Assembly (NCBI GenBank): GCA_050789445.1
Contig: JAILXR010000001.1
Location: 1,426,001 to 1,490,000, forward strand
Source: JAWSVE01 sp050789445
Lineage (GTDB): Bacteria > Pseudomonadota > Gammaproteobacteria > Pseudomonadales > Cellvibrionaceae
Length of the DNA: 64,000 nt
Direction of reading: 5' to 3'
In this document: positions 43,806 through 52,899 of the stretch, one piece after another
Position numbering within the stretch: position 1 is the stretch's first letter
How the letters are laid out: each line of letters opens with the position of its first letter
Translations under genes and position numbers: made by a program
Notes under the pieces: generated by a model
Databases searched by the model: none
What the model saw: only the letters and a program-made list of their open reading frames with translations
Told to the model about the DNA's origin: nothing

Positions 43806-45524
43806 TCAAAATTTGTCTCTATAGACAGATCCCATCTCATTCATACGATTTTGCGTACGAGTGATGTCTGAATTCCAAGTATCTTCTTTAACAACAACTG
43901 GGCGCATTAAAATAACAAGTTCTGTCTTCTTAATAGCATCACTTTTGCGTTTAAAAAATAGATTTAAAATTGGTATGTCGCCAAGCAATGAATTTTTGTA
44001 GGCATTTTCACTCGTTACCTCTTGCATGAGCCCACCTAAAACAATAACTTGACCATCTTTAGCGCGAACTATACTGTCAGATTCACGAATATCTCTTAAA
44101 GCTAATGGCAAAGAAAAACTATCATTTCCAACAGTAAAATCTTTTTGTTGATCCGTAACATCGCTAATAACAGGATGAATATGTAAAATCACATCATTGT
44201 TTTCCGCAATTTGTGGCGTAACATCTAATGCAATTCCACTAAAGAAAGAAGACAATTCAACTGAGGGCGTGTTAGTAGTAGTTGCGGCACTCGAGGTTGT
44301 GGAATTAGAAATTCCTGTCACAAAAAACTCATCCGATCCCACTCGTATAATTGCTTTTTGATTATTTACCGTTGAAACCCTTGGGCTAGAAAGCACTTGG
44401 ACATGACCTTGTGTTTCTAACATACGGATTAATTTGGTAATGTCTGAAACGCCAAAAACAGCAGAGAACGCTTGATCAATTACTTGTGATGTTAAATCAG
44501 CATTGGATTTTAGGTGATCATAGTTATACCCCATTTCACCCTGAATCATTGACCAATCAACACCAGCTTCAAAGCCGTCATTAAGTTGCACCTCTATAAT
44601 TTTTGTTTCAAGTACAACTTGTCTTGATGCGCTTAATTGAGATTTTTGTAAAAAATTTCTAACGGCAGATAATTCAGCAGGCATCGCTTTGATAACAACA
44701 ATACCGGTTTGTGCATTAACAACAACCAAACGGTCTTCGTCACCTGCAATATTATTTGTTCCAATAATGGCTTCTAAACTAATACGTAACGACGACCAAA
44801 AATCAGCTTCTGAAGATGTTTTAATTCGCGATCCAGATGATAACTCACTAGAACTGCTTGAAGAGTTAGAATTCGAGTTGGAACTATTTGAGTTGTTCGA
44901 TCCGCTTGAGTTAGAACTAATATTGCCAACAACAATACTAGTATCAGACATACCTGATCTCTTTACATCAATGTAATTAATAGGAAAAATCTCAGTCCGC
45001 ATTTTTCGTGGATAGATGGTATAAATTCCATTTTTATAACCATATTCATAACCCAAAACATCTCTCGTCACGCTCAATACTTCATCAATAGTGACTTGAT
45101 TTAACTCAAGTGAAACAACACCATTTACTTCAGGATGAACAACCAAGTTCTGATTCGTCCCATTCACCAAACTTAAAAAGAAAGTTCTTGCCGGAACACG
45201 ACTTACTGCCAGATCAAAACGCACTTTTTGAAAAGGCCGGCCGTTTTCTTTTTCATTATCGGTCAATAAAATACGGCCATTGCCTGATCCATTATTCGAA
45301 TCAGAATTTTTGGATGTATCTTTATTTATTTTAGAGTTGACCTGACTCCATAACAAAGATTCGCTTATGGATTCTTCAGCGGTCGTATTATTTTCTTTTT
45401 CAGAAAGCCCTGCACAAGACGACAACAAAAAACTAATTACCATACACAGAACAACCTTAATCAATGATCTTCTGCCTGAATCATTTATTTGATTACTGTT
45501 CTTACCTAATTTAAACATATTCAT
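43806..45524 (-). CDS. mshL: MSHA secretin MshL
   Basis: Outer-membrane secretin through which the pilus emerges; 572 residues from the ATG at 45524. GGAAG precedes this ATG, so it is preferred over an upstream start at 45575. A lipoprotein-type signal (SFLLSSCAG) is followed by N-domains and a Ser/Asn low-complexity linker (about 210-240), then the secretin domain with LETKIIEVQLNDGFEAGVDW, VLSSPRVSTVNNQKAIIRVG and QVIVLGGLMQEVTSE. It is followed directly by mshE, without the mshM and mshN usually found between them. Confidence 0.94.
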   Translation of the reverse strand: MNMFKLGKNSNQINDSGRRSLIKVVLCMVISFLLSSCAGLSEKENNTTAEESISESLLWSQVNSKINKDTSKNSDSNNGSGNGRILLTDNEKENGRPFQKVRFDLAVSRVPARTFFLSLVNGTNQNLVVHPEVNGVVSLELNQVTIDEVLSVTRDVLGYEYGYKNGIYTIYPRKMRTEIFPINYIDVKRSGMSDTSIVVGNISSNSSGSNNSNSSNSNSNSSSSSSELSSGSRIKTSSEADFWSSLRISLEAIIGTNNIAGDEDRLVVVNAQTGIVVIKAMPAELSAVRNFLQKSQLSASRQVVLETKIIEVQLNDGFEAGVDWSMIQGEMGYNYDHLKSNADLTSQVIDQAFSAVFGVSDITKLIRMLETQGHVQVLSSPRVSTVNNQKAIIRVGSDEFFVTGISNSTTSSAATTTNTPSVELSSFFSGIALDVTPQIAENNDVILHIHPVISDVTDQQKDFTVGNDSFSLPLALRDIRESDSIVRAKDGQVIVLGGLMQEVTSENAYKNSLLGDIPILNLFFKRKSDAIKKTELVILMRPVVVKEDTWNSDITRTQNRMNEMGSVYRDKF

Positions 45525-45584
45525 AACGCTTCCAATTGGTAAAATTAATTCCCTAAAATCAACTATCAACAACATTTTTAAAAA

Positions 45585-45977
45585 TCAACGAACAACCATT
45601 TCAGATTTTACGTGCGCTTCTGAATCCACACCTTTATCCTTTGCAATATCTCTAACATTTTTTCTCATTACCCGATGCAATTTTAATATTTTACGTTTTC
45701 CTTCCTGCAGTACAGCTACATCGTTTTTTCTAATTTTTAGCACTTTAAAGTTGCTTTCACTTTCCCCCTCACTCATCTGTCGCCCATTAATCACGACCTG
45801 GCGACGATCGTTAGTAATTAAAATAGCGCTAAGATTTAACGATTTTTCACCTGTATTAATTACGCTATGATGTATTGGTCGAGTTGGGTCAACTAACCCC
45901 GTATCGGACCAAACTAAGAATGGGCACAGCAACACCAATCCAACAGCATAAGCCAAATTCATAAAAGCTCTAAACAC
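45585..45977 (-). CDS. mshK: MSHA biogenesis protein MshK
   Basis: A 130-residue exported PilP/GspC-like protein. Signal peptide through LVWSDTG, then the hallmark GLVDPTRPIH and the strands LNLSAILITNDRRQVVINGR and SEGESESNFKVLKIRKND. It connects inner-membrane and secretin parts of the machine. It overlaps the mshJ end by 8 bp. Confidence 0.9.
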   Translation of the reverse strand: MFRAFMNLAYAVGLVLLCPFLVWSDTGLVDPTRPIHHSVINTGEKSLNLSAILITNDRRQVVINGRQMSEGESESNFKVLKIRKNDVAVLQEGKRKILKLHRVMRKNVRDIAKDKGVDSEAHVKSEMVVR

Positions 45978-46701
45978 CTGAAAACCCCTCAGCCCTAGTT
46001 AAGGTATACACCTTAAGATGAAAATATCCTTTTGGATAATCATCTTGCTCGTAACGAAGCTCTTCCCAATAAAATCGCGATGACATATTTTCTAGCTTGT
46101 GAAGATAATCAAGTAACTGAAAATATGTTCCCTTTACAATCAATGAAATGCCATGCTTGTAAACACCAGCTTGCTCAATATCATCTTTTGCATTATTGGT
46201 CTTTTCATTTAGCTTTCTGTTTTGGACTCTGCTTTGTTCAACGATTTTTTTATTGGCACTACTTAACTCATCTAACTTCAACTCTTTGACGGGTAATGTT
46301 TTTAAAGACTCCAGCGTTAAATTATCTGTTTTCTTAAGAACCTCTTGCAGAATTAAAGATAATTTTTCGACCCTTACCAAACCGTCTGATAGTGCATCTA
46401 AGTTTTTTTCTAACGAATCTTTGCGCTTACTCATAGAATCCAGAAGGGTTTTAAGCTCTCTATTCGGATCGTTCGCTAAAGATAGCATCAACATCTTTTC
46501 TTCTTTCTTTAATGTTTCAATGTTATTTTTTTGCTCTGACAACTCCTTATCTAGCCTAACTTTTTGATTTGAAATGGGCGTGTATAATGTAAAATCCCAA
46601 AGCAAATAGACGACGGCTATACATGAAAGTAAGACAAGGCATCTTTCACGAATCGTTGCGGCTTCAATTTTATCGATTACTTCTGTTATTTTTGGGTTCA
46701 T
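45970..46701 (-). CDS. mshJ: MSHA biogenesis protein MshJ (PilO-like)
   Basis: A 243-residue bitopic membrane protein: short cytoplasmic N-terminus, one helix (CLVLLSCIAVVYLLWDFTLY), long coiled coil (about 45-180) and a C-terminal alpha/beta domain (SLIVKGTYFQLLDYLHKLEN, then MSSRFYWEELRYEQDDYPKG) as in PilO. It forms the inner-membrane alignment complex with the PilN-like protein; its start overlaps the stop of that gene by 4 bp. Confidence 0.9.
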   Translation of the reverse strand: MNPKITEVIDKIEAATIRERCLVLLSCIAVVYLLWDFTLYTPISNQKVRLDKELSEQKNNIETLKKEEKMLMLSLANDPNRELKTLLDSMSKRKDSLEKNLDALSDGLVRVEKLSLILQEVLKKTDNLTLESLKTLPVKELKLDELSSANKKIVEQSRVQNRKLNEKTNNAKDDIEQAGVYKHGISLIVKGTYFQLLDYLHKLENMSSRFYWEELRYEQDDYPKGYFHLKVYTLTRAEGFSGV

Positions 46702-47336
46702 GATGAAGCGCCTTCTGCTTTACCTACCCGAAACTTCATCTCTAGGGCTCGCTTACCTGTTTTTTCTTTATTCTGGCTAGCATCAATGTCTCTATCTATC
46801 GAAATAACGCCAAATTTAACTGTACTAAAACTTTTTTCTTGGCGGATCTCATGTAGATAAGCGGGAACGGCTGACGGCTGAAGAACCCAACCATCTAGCT
46901 CCAAATATGAACCACCTTGTAACAATCTAATTTCAGTAAGCGACAAATCAGAATTACTATGGCGAGCCAAACCCTCTAACTGCGTAGAAAATCCTTTTGC
47001 ATTTCCTAAATTATCTCCATTCATAATGCGTTCTAAGTTTTCCTGATAAGCCACTTCAACACTTAGTTCATCAATATTTTTTTGTAGTTCCGCACGATTA
47101 CTTTTAGGTCGACTCGCATTAATTTGACTGAGCTTTTGCTCTATCTGCTGATGGTCATTTTTAGCAATACTAATCTCTTCTTTAACAGTCGATAGCTGCC
47201 AAACACTGAACCCATAAAACATCATCAAAACCACAGCAGATACTGCCGTGAGCTGTAATATTTGTTTAACCGACAACAATTGATCTGATCGGTGAAACTC
47301 AATTGTATATAAATTAACTTCTTGACGATTCATCAA
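46698..47336 (-). CDS. MSHA PilN-like alignment protein (MshI2 type)
   Basis: A 212-residue bitopic protein. EVNLYTIEFHRSDQLLSVKQ at the N-terminus resembles the conserved PilN cytoplasmic peptide that binds PilM. One membrane helix follows (LTAVSAVVLMMFYGFSVWQL), then coiled coil and a C-terminal ferredoxin-like domain. It starts 33 bp after the mshI gene. In other MSHA loci it is often annotated as the second part of MshI. Confidence 0.85.
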   Translation of the reverse strand: MMNRQEVNLYTIEFHRSDQLLSVKQILQLTAVSAVVLMMFYGFSVWQLSTVKEEISIAKNDHQQIEQKLSQINASRPKSNRAELQKNIDELSVEVAYQENLERIMNGDNLGNAKGFSTQLEGLARHSNSDLSLTEIRLLQGGSYLELDGWVLQPSAVPAYLHEIRQEKSFSTVKFGVISIDRDIDASQNKEKTGKRALEMKFRVGKAEGASS

Positions 47337-47369
47337 AATCTCGCATTCCGTCCTTAAAGCTTACTTCCT

Positions 47370-48299
47370 TCACGACACTTTATTTCTCTGTCTTAAAGCA
47401 CCACCAATAGCACCAATGCACATTTGAATTTTTTGCTCATCGTATTCTTCTGGCATCTTCAAATTATTTTTTAACTCTAAAAATTTTACAGATCCTGTTA
47501 GGCTGTTCTTCATGGTCGAAGTGATTTTATCTTCCGAGATATTATCTCCACAAAAAAAGATAGATGCTGGTGCCGCTTGACCCATTTGCCGCTCGTAATA
47601 ATCAAGCGATCGCTGCAATTCTAAAATCAATGAATCTTCAGGCAGTTCGTCGAATAAACCTCCGTTATATTTAAGATCGAATTGCCGAGATAAATATAAT
47701 TTGTCTTTTTTCATTAAAACTAAATTTCCGGCATTTGGCCTTAACCTAACGATGGCAACGCCTCTTTCATCCTCAGACATAATTTCAGATATATTTCTGA
47801 CTGCCATCTCAACAATATCAATACTTTCAAGCACTAAATTTGCATCTTTCACTAACTCTGCTTTTTCTTGCACATGATTTTTTTCAGATGCCACGACATA
47901 AATCATTTTTTTACCCGACCGGGTTCCATCTTCAGGCAATGAGAAAACATCGACAACAACATCCTCTACAGCTACTGGAATTAAATCTTTGATTTTCCAA
48001 CGAACCGCTTCCTTCATCTCTTCATCAGGAACATTAGGGGCTTCGATTAACAACAACGAATAATTCGACGGAGTCAGAACCCAATTACAAGGAAGATCTG
48101 ACAAACCCATTTCTTCGATCTTTTTCGTCAAAGCTTCAGTTTTGTTGGCACTCTCATTTCCATCAATATATTCACATTGCTTTAACCATAGATCTGACTT
48201 TTGATTACTGATGACGTGCGCGATGGCTATGCCGTCGTCAGAAGCTTCAATCCCGACCAACCCAGCGTCTTTTCGATTGCCTGTAAAAAAACTCAACAC
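47370..48299 (-). CDS. mshI: MSHA biogenesis protein MshI (PilM-like)
   Basis: A 309-residue cytoplasmic actin-like protein. LVGIEASDDGIAIAHVISN is the first nucleotide-binding strand; VPDEEMKEAVRWKIKDLIPV and SLDYYERQMGQAAPASIFFC are PilM/MshI patterns. It is the first gene of the 14.7-kb minus-strand msh operon, with 408 bp upstream before the divergent trmL. Confidence 0.9.
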   Translation of the reverse strand: MLSFFTGNRKDAGLVGIEASDDGIAIAHVISNQKSDLWLKQCEYIDGNESANKTEALTKKIEEMGLSDLPCNWVLTPSNYSLLLIEAPNVPDEEMKEAVRWKIKDLIPVAVEDVVVDVFSLPEDGTRSGKKMIYVVASEKNHVQEKAELVKDANLVLESIDIVEMAVRNISEIMSEDERGVAIVRLRPNAGNLVLMKKDKLYLSRQFDLKYNGGLFDELPEDSLILELQRSLDYYERQMGQAAPASIFFCGDNISEDKITSTMKNSLTGSVKFLELKNNLKMPEEYDEQKIQMCIGAIGGALRQRNKVS

Positions 48300-48707
48300 A
48301 GAGATCTACCCTTTTGATTCAATTTCTATTTAAAGCTTAGTCACTATTTATAAAAACACTATCTTCTAACTACATAGATGGTTTTTCGCTTAGTCAGTTT
48401 TGTTATTTTGAGTTTTAATTTTTTTTCAATTGAACTCGACTCATTTGGTTAATCGCAAGTATTCAGATCATATTGATTTGACTGCTTCGATATTTTTTTG
48501 AATTAGTCAATAAATTAGATACCCTGCTGCTAGCCAACGTGAATTTGTACAACGAACTATCTAGTTATTCGCCCAAGTAGTCATCACCACTACAAACTTA
48601 ACTTGTTGAACTGTCGATAAAAATTTAGAATTCGATCTCGTTGTTGCCCTGACCCTATAGATCTAATCAGCCATATCAAATCCGCTTACATTATCGAGTC
48701 CGCATTA
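48300..48707. other. 408-bp divergent region, msh operon / trmL
   Basis: AT-rich and non-coding. It must contain the promoter of the long msh operon and of trmL. No unambiguous promoter or operator was picked out by eye. Confidence 0.4.
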
Positions 48708-49172
48708 ATGTTAAATATCGTTCTATACCAACCAGAAATACCGCCAAATACTGGCAATATCATTCGCCTCAGTGCCAATACCGGAGGGAAGCTTCATTTA
48801 ATAGAGCCCTTAGGTTTTGAAATTGATGACAAACGATTGCGACGAGCTGGTCTTGATTATGGTGAATGGAAGGATATTTCCCTGCACAAGAACTGGGAAA
48901 CCTTTATAAAAACAGTGGGGCCAAAGAGAGTCTTTGCCATTTCTACTAAAGGAACTCGTTATCATCACGAAGCCAACTACGAAGAAGATGATTGGGTCGT
49001 TTTTGGACCAGAAACACGCGGTTTACCTTCGGAGATATTAGATAACCTCCCCCACGAAGATATTTTGAGAATACCAATGCAAGAAAACAGCCGTAGTATG
49101 AATTTATCGAATGCTGCAGCTGTTATTATTTATGAAGCTTGGCGGCAAAACGGCTTTAAGAATGGACTTTAG
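48708..49172 (+). CDS. trmL: tRNA (cytidine(34)-2'-O)-methyltransferase TrmL
   Basis: Methylates the 2'-OH of the wobble nucleotide in tRNA-Leu isoacceptors. At 154 residues it is the minimal SPOUT enzyme. It starts MLNIVLYQPEIPPNTGNIIR; the knot motifs WVVFGPETRGLPSEIL and RIPMQENSRSMNLSNAAAVI are characteristic. It lies 100 bp upstream of fldB on the same strand, followed by mnmC, also a wobble-base enzyme. Confidence 0.97.
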   Translation: MLNIVLYQPEIPPNTGNIIRLSANTGGKLHLIEPLGFEIDDKRLRRAGLDYGEWKDISLHKNWETFIKTVGPKRVFAISTKGTRYHHEANYEEDDWVVFGPETRGLPSEILDNLPHEDILRIPMQENSRSMNLSNAAAVIIYEAWRQNGFKNGL

Positions 49173-49275
49173 CCTTTAACGACAACATTAAATTCCCATA
49201 ATTTATTGTCACTAAATTTTTATGTAAATATTTCCGTTTGAAAAACTTTACGATCCCTAGCATTAAGAAAATATT

Positions 49276-49824
49276 ATGACGTTACCAACTATCGGCTTAT
49301 TTTATGGAAGTTCGACATGCTACACAGAAATAGCTGCCGAAAAAATTCAGGATCTGCTAAAGGAGTATGCAACGGTAGAATTACATAATGTCGCCTCTTG
49401 TGAGGTTTCATTAATGGAAAATTATCGCTATTTAATATTAGGAATCCCCACATGGGATTATGGTGAGCTTCAAGAGGACTGGGAAAATCAATGGCCAGCT
49501 CTTGCTGATGTTGAGCTAAAAGGAAAAACAATTGCACTCTACGGACTTGGCGATCAAATTGGTTACCCTGAATGGTTTCAAGATGCTTTGGGTTACCTCT
49601 ATCAAAAAATTGTCGAACAAAATGCTGAAGTAATTGGGTTTTGGCCTACCGACGGTTATCAATATACAAGCTCTTTAGCCATCTCCGATCCAGAGAATAA
49701 AAACGAGACTCTGTTTGTAGGCTTAGCCCTTGACGATGAAACAGAATTTGACAAATCAGAAGAGCGATTACAACGTTGGTGCCAACAATTACTAACCGAG
49801 TTTGGTTTTATTTGCGATGAGTGA
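49276..49824 (+). CDS. fldB: Flavodoxin FldB
   Basis: A 182-residue long-chain flavodoxin, an FMN electron carrier. The phosphate loop is GLFYGSSTCYTEIAAEKI, the flavin-side loops TWDYGELQEDWENQWP and YGLGDQIGYPEWFQDALG. The Cys and Tyr in the first loop and the length fit FldB better than FldA. It overlaps the mnmC start by 8 bp, so the two are translationally coupled. MnmC is itself a flavoprotein, though a link is inference. Confidence 0.93.
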   Translation: MTLPTIGLFYGSSTCYTEIAAEKIQDLLKEYATVELHNVASCEVSLMENYRYLILGIPTWDYGELQEDWENQWPALADVELKGKTIALYGLGDQIGYPEWFQDALGYLYQKIVEQNAEVIGFWPTDGYQYTSSLAISDPENKNETLFVGLALDDETEFDKSEERLQRWCQQLLTEFGFICDE

Positions 49825-51994
49825 CGAAAATAACATGACATCATTTGCTCATATTATTTGGGATGAAGAGGGACAACCAATCTCTCCTCATTATGACGAC
49901 GTGTATTTCTCATGCGCTAACGGCCTTGAAGAAACCCGTTACGTTTTTATTCAACATAATCATTTAAAAGAACGCTGGGAGGCGCTACCAAGTAGCTTCC
50001 CAAACAATGAATTTATCATTGGAGAGACAGGGTTTGGCACAGGCCTAAATTTTTTAGCGACCTGGCAACTGTGGGAATCTCTTAGGGAAAACGATAAACA
50101 CAAAAAAAACATACCCAACAATAAAATCTTGCACTTTGTTTCTGTAGAAAAACATCCACTGTTAAAAAAAGACCTAGAACAATCTTTATCTCTCTGGCCT
50201 GAACTCAATACCTATTCAAAAAAACTTCTCTCTGTTTATGATGACTACCCTTCTAATGGCTTTAAACACTATTATTTATCAGAGTCAGTTAAATTAACCT
50301 TAATCATCAATGACGCTACAGAAGGATTCAATCAGCTCATTGCAAGCGATCACCCTTGGTTTAGGAAAGCAACGAACAACGCTCATGGTATTGACGCGTG
50401 GTTCTTGGATGGATTCTCTCCCGCTAAAAACCCTGAAATGTGGAGCAGTGAACTTTTTAATATTCTTGCAGAATTAAGTCACGACCAAACAACGCTTTCA
50501 ACATTTACAGCCGCTGGATTTGTGAGAAGAGGATTAGAAAGCTCAGGTTTCTCAATTAAGAAATCAAAAGGTTTTGCTCATAAGCGTGAATTAATTACTG
50601 GACACTTTAATCATTCACCCTTAGATATTCGCAATAAAAATCGCCCAGACTGTACCACCAATACTTTTACATCGCCTTACCCTGTTCCTTGGTACGTTCA
50701 AAATGAAAACTTATCTACAGAAAGTAAGCATAAAAACGTCACTATCATTGGCGCCGGAATAGCTGGATGCTTTACAGCCAATTCACTCGCTCGTCGAGGA
50801 TGGAAAGTAACTATAGTAGATTCTGCAGACAAGCCCGCTTCTGCAGCCTCAGGAAACCCACAAGGCATTATCTACGGAAAACTATCCAAAGACACTGATT
50901 GGCTTGCACAGTTAAATTCTGCCTGCCTTCCCTTTGCTGAACAGTTTTACCAGAAGTTTTGGGGGGATAATGAAACCCAAATAGGACAACAATGCGGTGT
51001 TCTTCAATTGGCTCACAACGCCAATGAGAAAAATGTTTTCAATCAATTAAAATCATTTTTTGAATCCGACATCTCCAATCCCGAATACATAAGTGATCAC
51101 GTTCAATTTTTATCGCCTAAAGAAGCTTCTAGTATTGCCGGAATTACGATTGATGACGCCGCAATTTTTTTTCCCAAACTGGGCTGGATCAACCCACCAA
51201 AACTCTGTGAAGTCTTATTATCTCACGACAATATTACCTTCCTTGGCAACACACTCATAAAAGAGCTAGAAATAATATCAACTGACGACTGTACACTATG
51301 GAATATATTTAATGATCGTAATGAAAAGGTTCATGTCAGCGATTATGTTGTGATTTCAGCAGCGTCTGACGCCAAACAATTTACGCAATCACACCAATTG
51401 CCCCTTAAAAATATTCGAGGGCAAATCAGCCAAATTAGCCCTCTGCACTCAAATGCAAATGCAATATCTTTAAATCTTAAAGCTGTTATATGTGGTGACG
51501 GATACATTGCGCCTCCAAACATTGATGGCGTTTTCACAATAGGGGCTACTTTTACATTACACAATAATGATTTAGCCGTGACTGGACAGGACAATGAAAA
51601 AAATGTGTCCTGTATTACAGTATCTATACCTTCAACAAAAAGCTATTTAGAACAAATCAACAAAAATGAGATCGAAGGAAGAACAGGATATCGCTGCACC
51701 ACACCGGACTACTTGCCTATTGTTGGCCCACTACATAATCACAGCCAATTTCTAGACGATTATTCACGATTAAAGAAAAATGCTAATGCGAGTATTCCTG
51801 TAGCAGGACATCATTTCAAAAATCTGTATGTTAATGTTGGGTATGGGTCTCGCGGGCTTGCTTACGCACCACTTTGTTCTGAATTTTTATCGGCACAAAT
51901 GAATGGCGATATATGGCCAATTTCTCGTTCGTTAGCCACAGCTTTGCATCCTGGACGATTTACTATTAGAAATTTAATTCGTAATAAGCTGTAA
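49817..51994 (+). CDS. mnmC: Bifunctional tRNA wobble-uridine enzyme MnmC
   Basis: Makes mnm5(s2)U at the wobble position: the FAD domain removes the carboxymethyl group and the methyltransferase domain adds methyl. The N-terminal half has FIGETGFGTGLNFLATWQLW-type SAM binding and AWFLDGFSPAKNPEMW; the C-terminal half has VTIIGAGIAGCFTANSLARR and SAASGNPQGIIYGKLS of the FAD oxidoreductase. From the ATG at 49817 it has 725 residues, a normal two-domain size. The ATG lies within the fldB stop region (ATGAGTGA). TusA at 31 kb feeds the thiolation of the same base. Confidence 0.96.
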   Translation: MSDENNMTSFAHIIWDEEGQPISPHYDDVYFSCANGLEETRYVFIQHNHLKERWEALPSSFPNNEFIIGETGFGTGLNFLATWQLWESLRENDKHKKNIPNNKILHFVSVEKHPLLKKDLEQSLSLWPELNTYSKKLLSVYDDYPSNGFKHYYLSESVKLTLIINDATEGFNQLIASDHPWFRKATNNAHGIDAWFLDGFSPAKNPEMWSSELFNILAELSHDQTTLSTFTAAGFVRRGLESSGFSIKKSKGFAHKRELITGHFNHSPLDIRNKNRPDCTTNTFTSPYPVPWYVQNENLSTESKHKNVTIIGAGIAGCFTANSLARRGWKVTIVDSADKPASAASGNPQGIIYGKLSKDTDWLAQLNSACLPFAEQFYQKFWGDNETQIGQQCGVLQLAHNANEKNVFNQLKSFFESDISNPEYISDHVQFLSPKEASSIAGITIDDAAIFFPKLGWINPPKLCEVLLSHDNITFLGNTLIKELEIISTDDCTLWNIFNDRNEKVHVSDYVVISAASDAKQFTQSHQLPLKNIRGQISQISPLHSNANAISLNLKAVICGDGYIAPPNIDGVFTIGATFTLHNNDLAVTGQDNEKNVSCITVSIPSTKSYLEQINKNEIEGRTGYRCTTPDYLPIVGPLHNHSQFLDDYSRLKKNANASIPVAGHHFKNLYVNVGYGSRGLAYAPLCSEFLSAQMNGDIWPISRSLATALHPGRFTIRNLIRNKL

Positions 51995-52032
51995 ATCAAA
52001 TCAATACATACTTTCCTATTACCACTAACATT

Positions 52033-52899
52033 ATGTTTAAATATTCAAAGAAAATAGATTTACAAATAAATTCTAAAAGAGTCTATCTTCTGGATTTAAT
52101 CATAGTATCCATATTTTTTTCTATTTCCTCACACTGCTTTTCTCAGACATTAGACAAACCACTTAAAATCAATTCATGTCAAGTACTTGATCAACAGCCC
52201 CATGACACTGAGTCATTCACACAAGGTTTTGTCAGAGATGATAATTTTTTTTACGAAAGCAGCGGGCAGTACTCTGCATCTTACATTTCTAAATACCCAG
52301 CTAGATCAATTGCTGACAACGACCTTAAAACATCTGCCAACGAAGTGATAAAAGTTAATTTGCCTAGGAATATTTTTGCGGAGGGATTGACGCTATTCAA
52401 CGACAACTTATATCTCATCACATGGAAGAAAGGTCGAGCTTATCAACTCGACAAAAACACATTAAACCCCATAAAAACGTTTCGATATAATGGCGAGGGT
52501 TGGGGACTAACACATAACTCACACTCTTTAATTATGAGTGACGGCAGTCATTTACTACGTTACTACACTCCCGGCACTTTCACGCTAGAAAAAACGTTAT
52601 CGGTACAGCTCAATAATAAGCCATTAAAAGACCTGAACGAATTAGAGTTTCATAACGGAATTATTTGGGCCAACAAATGGCATAGCGATGCTATATATGG
52701 AATAGAAGAAAAGTCGGGAAAAGTTGTTACTATTATTAACTGTCAAAACCTAAAAGCAATCGCAACGACAAAAGATAATAGTGAGAATGTTTTGAATGGA
52801 ATTGCCTACGACGCAGGAAATAAAGGGCTATGGGTTACAGGGAAGTATTGGCACTCTCGCTTTCTAATTGAGATTCCTGACTTAACACTGAATCATTAA
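52033..52899 (+). CDS. Exported glutaminyl-peptide cyclotransferase-like protein
   Basis: A 288-residue protein with an N-terminal signal or anchor (LLDLIIVSIFFSISSHCFSQ). The mature part is a five-bladed propeller of the plant/bacterial glutamine cyclotransferase family: QPHDTESFTQGFVRDDNFFY, FAEGLTLFNDNLYLITWKKG, GEGWGLTHNSHSLIMSDGS, LNELEFHNGIIWANKW and LNGIAYDAGNKGLWVTGKYW. Family members cyclise N-terminal glutamine to pyroglutamate. It has only 38 bp after mnmC, so it may be co-transcribed. Its last 65 bp overlap the convergent diguanylate cyclase gene. Confidence 0.88.
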   Translation: MFKYSKKIDLQINSKRVYLLDLIIVSIFFSISSHCFSQTLDKPLKINSCQVLDQQPHDTESFTQGFVRDDNFFYESSGQYSASYISKYPARSIADNDLKTSANEVIKVNLPRNIFAEGLTLFNDNLYLITWKKGRAYQLDKNTLNPIKTFRYNGEGWGLTHNSHSLIMSDGSHLLRYYTPGTFTLEKTLSVQLNNKPLKDLNELEFHNGIIWANKWHSDAIYGIEEKSGKVVTIINCQNLKAIATTKDNSENVLNGIAYDAGNKGLWVTGKYWHSRFLIEIPDLTLNH

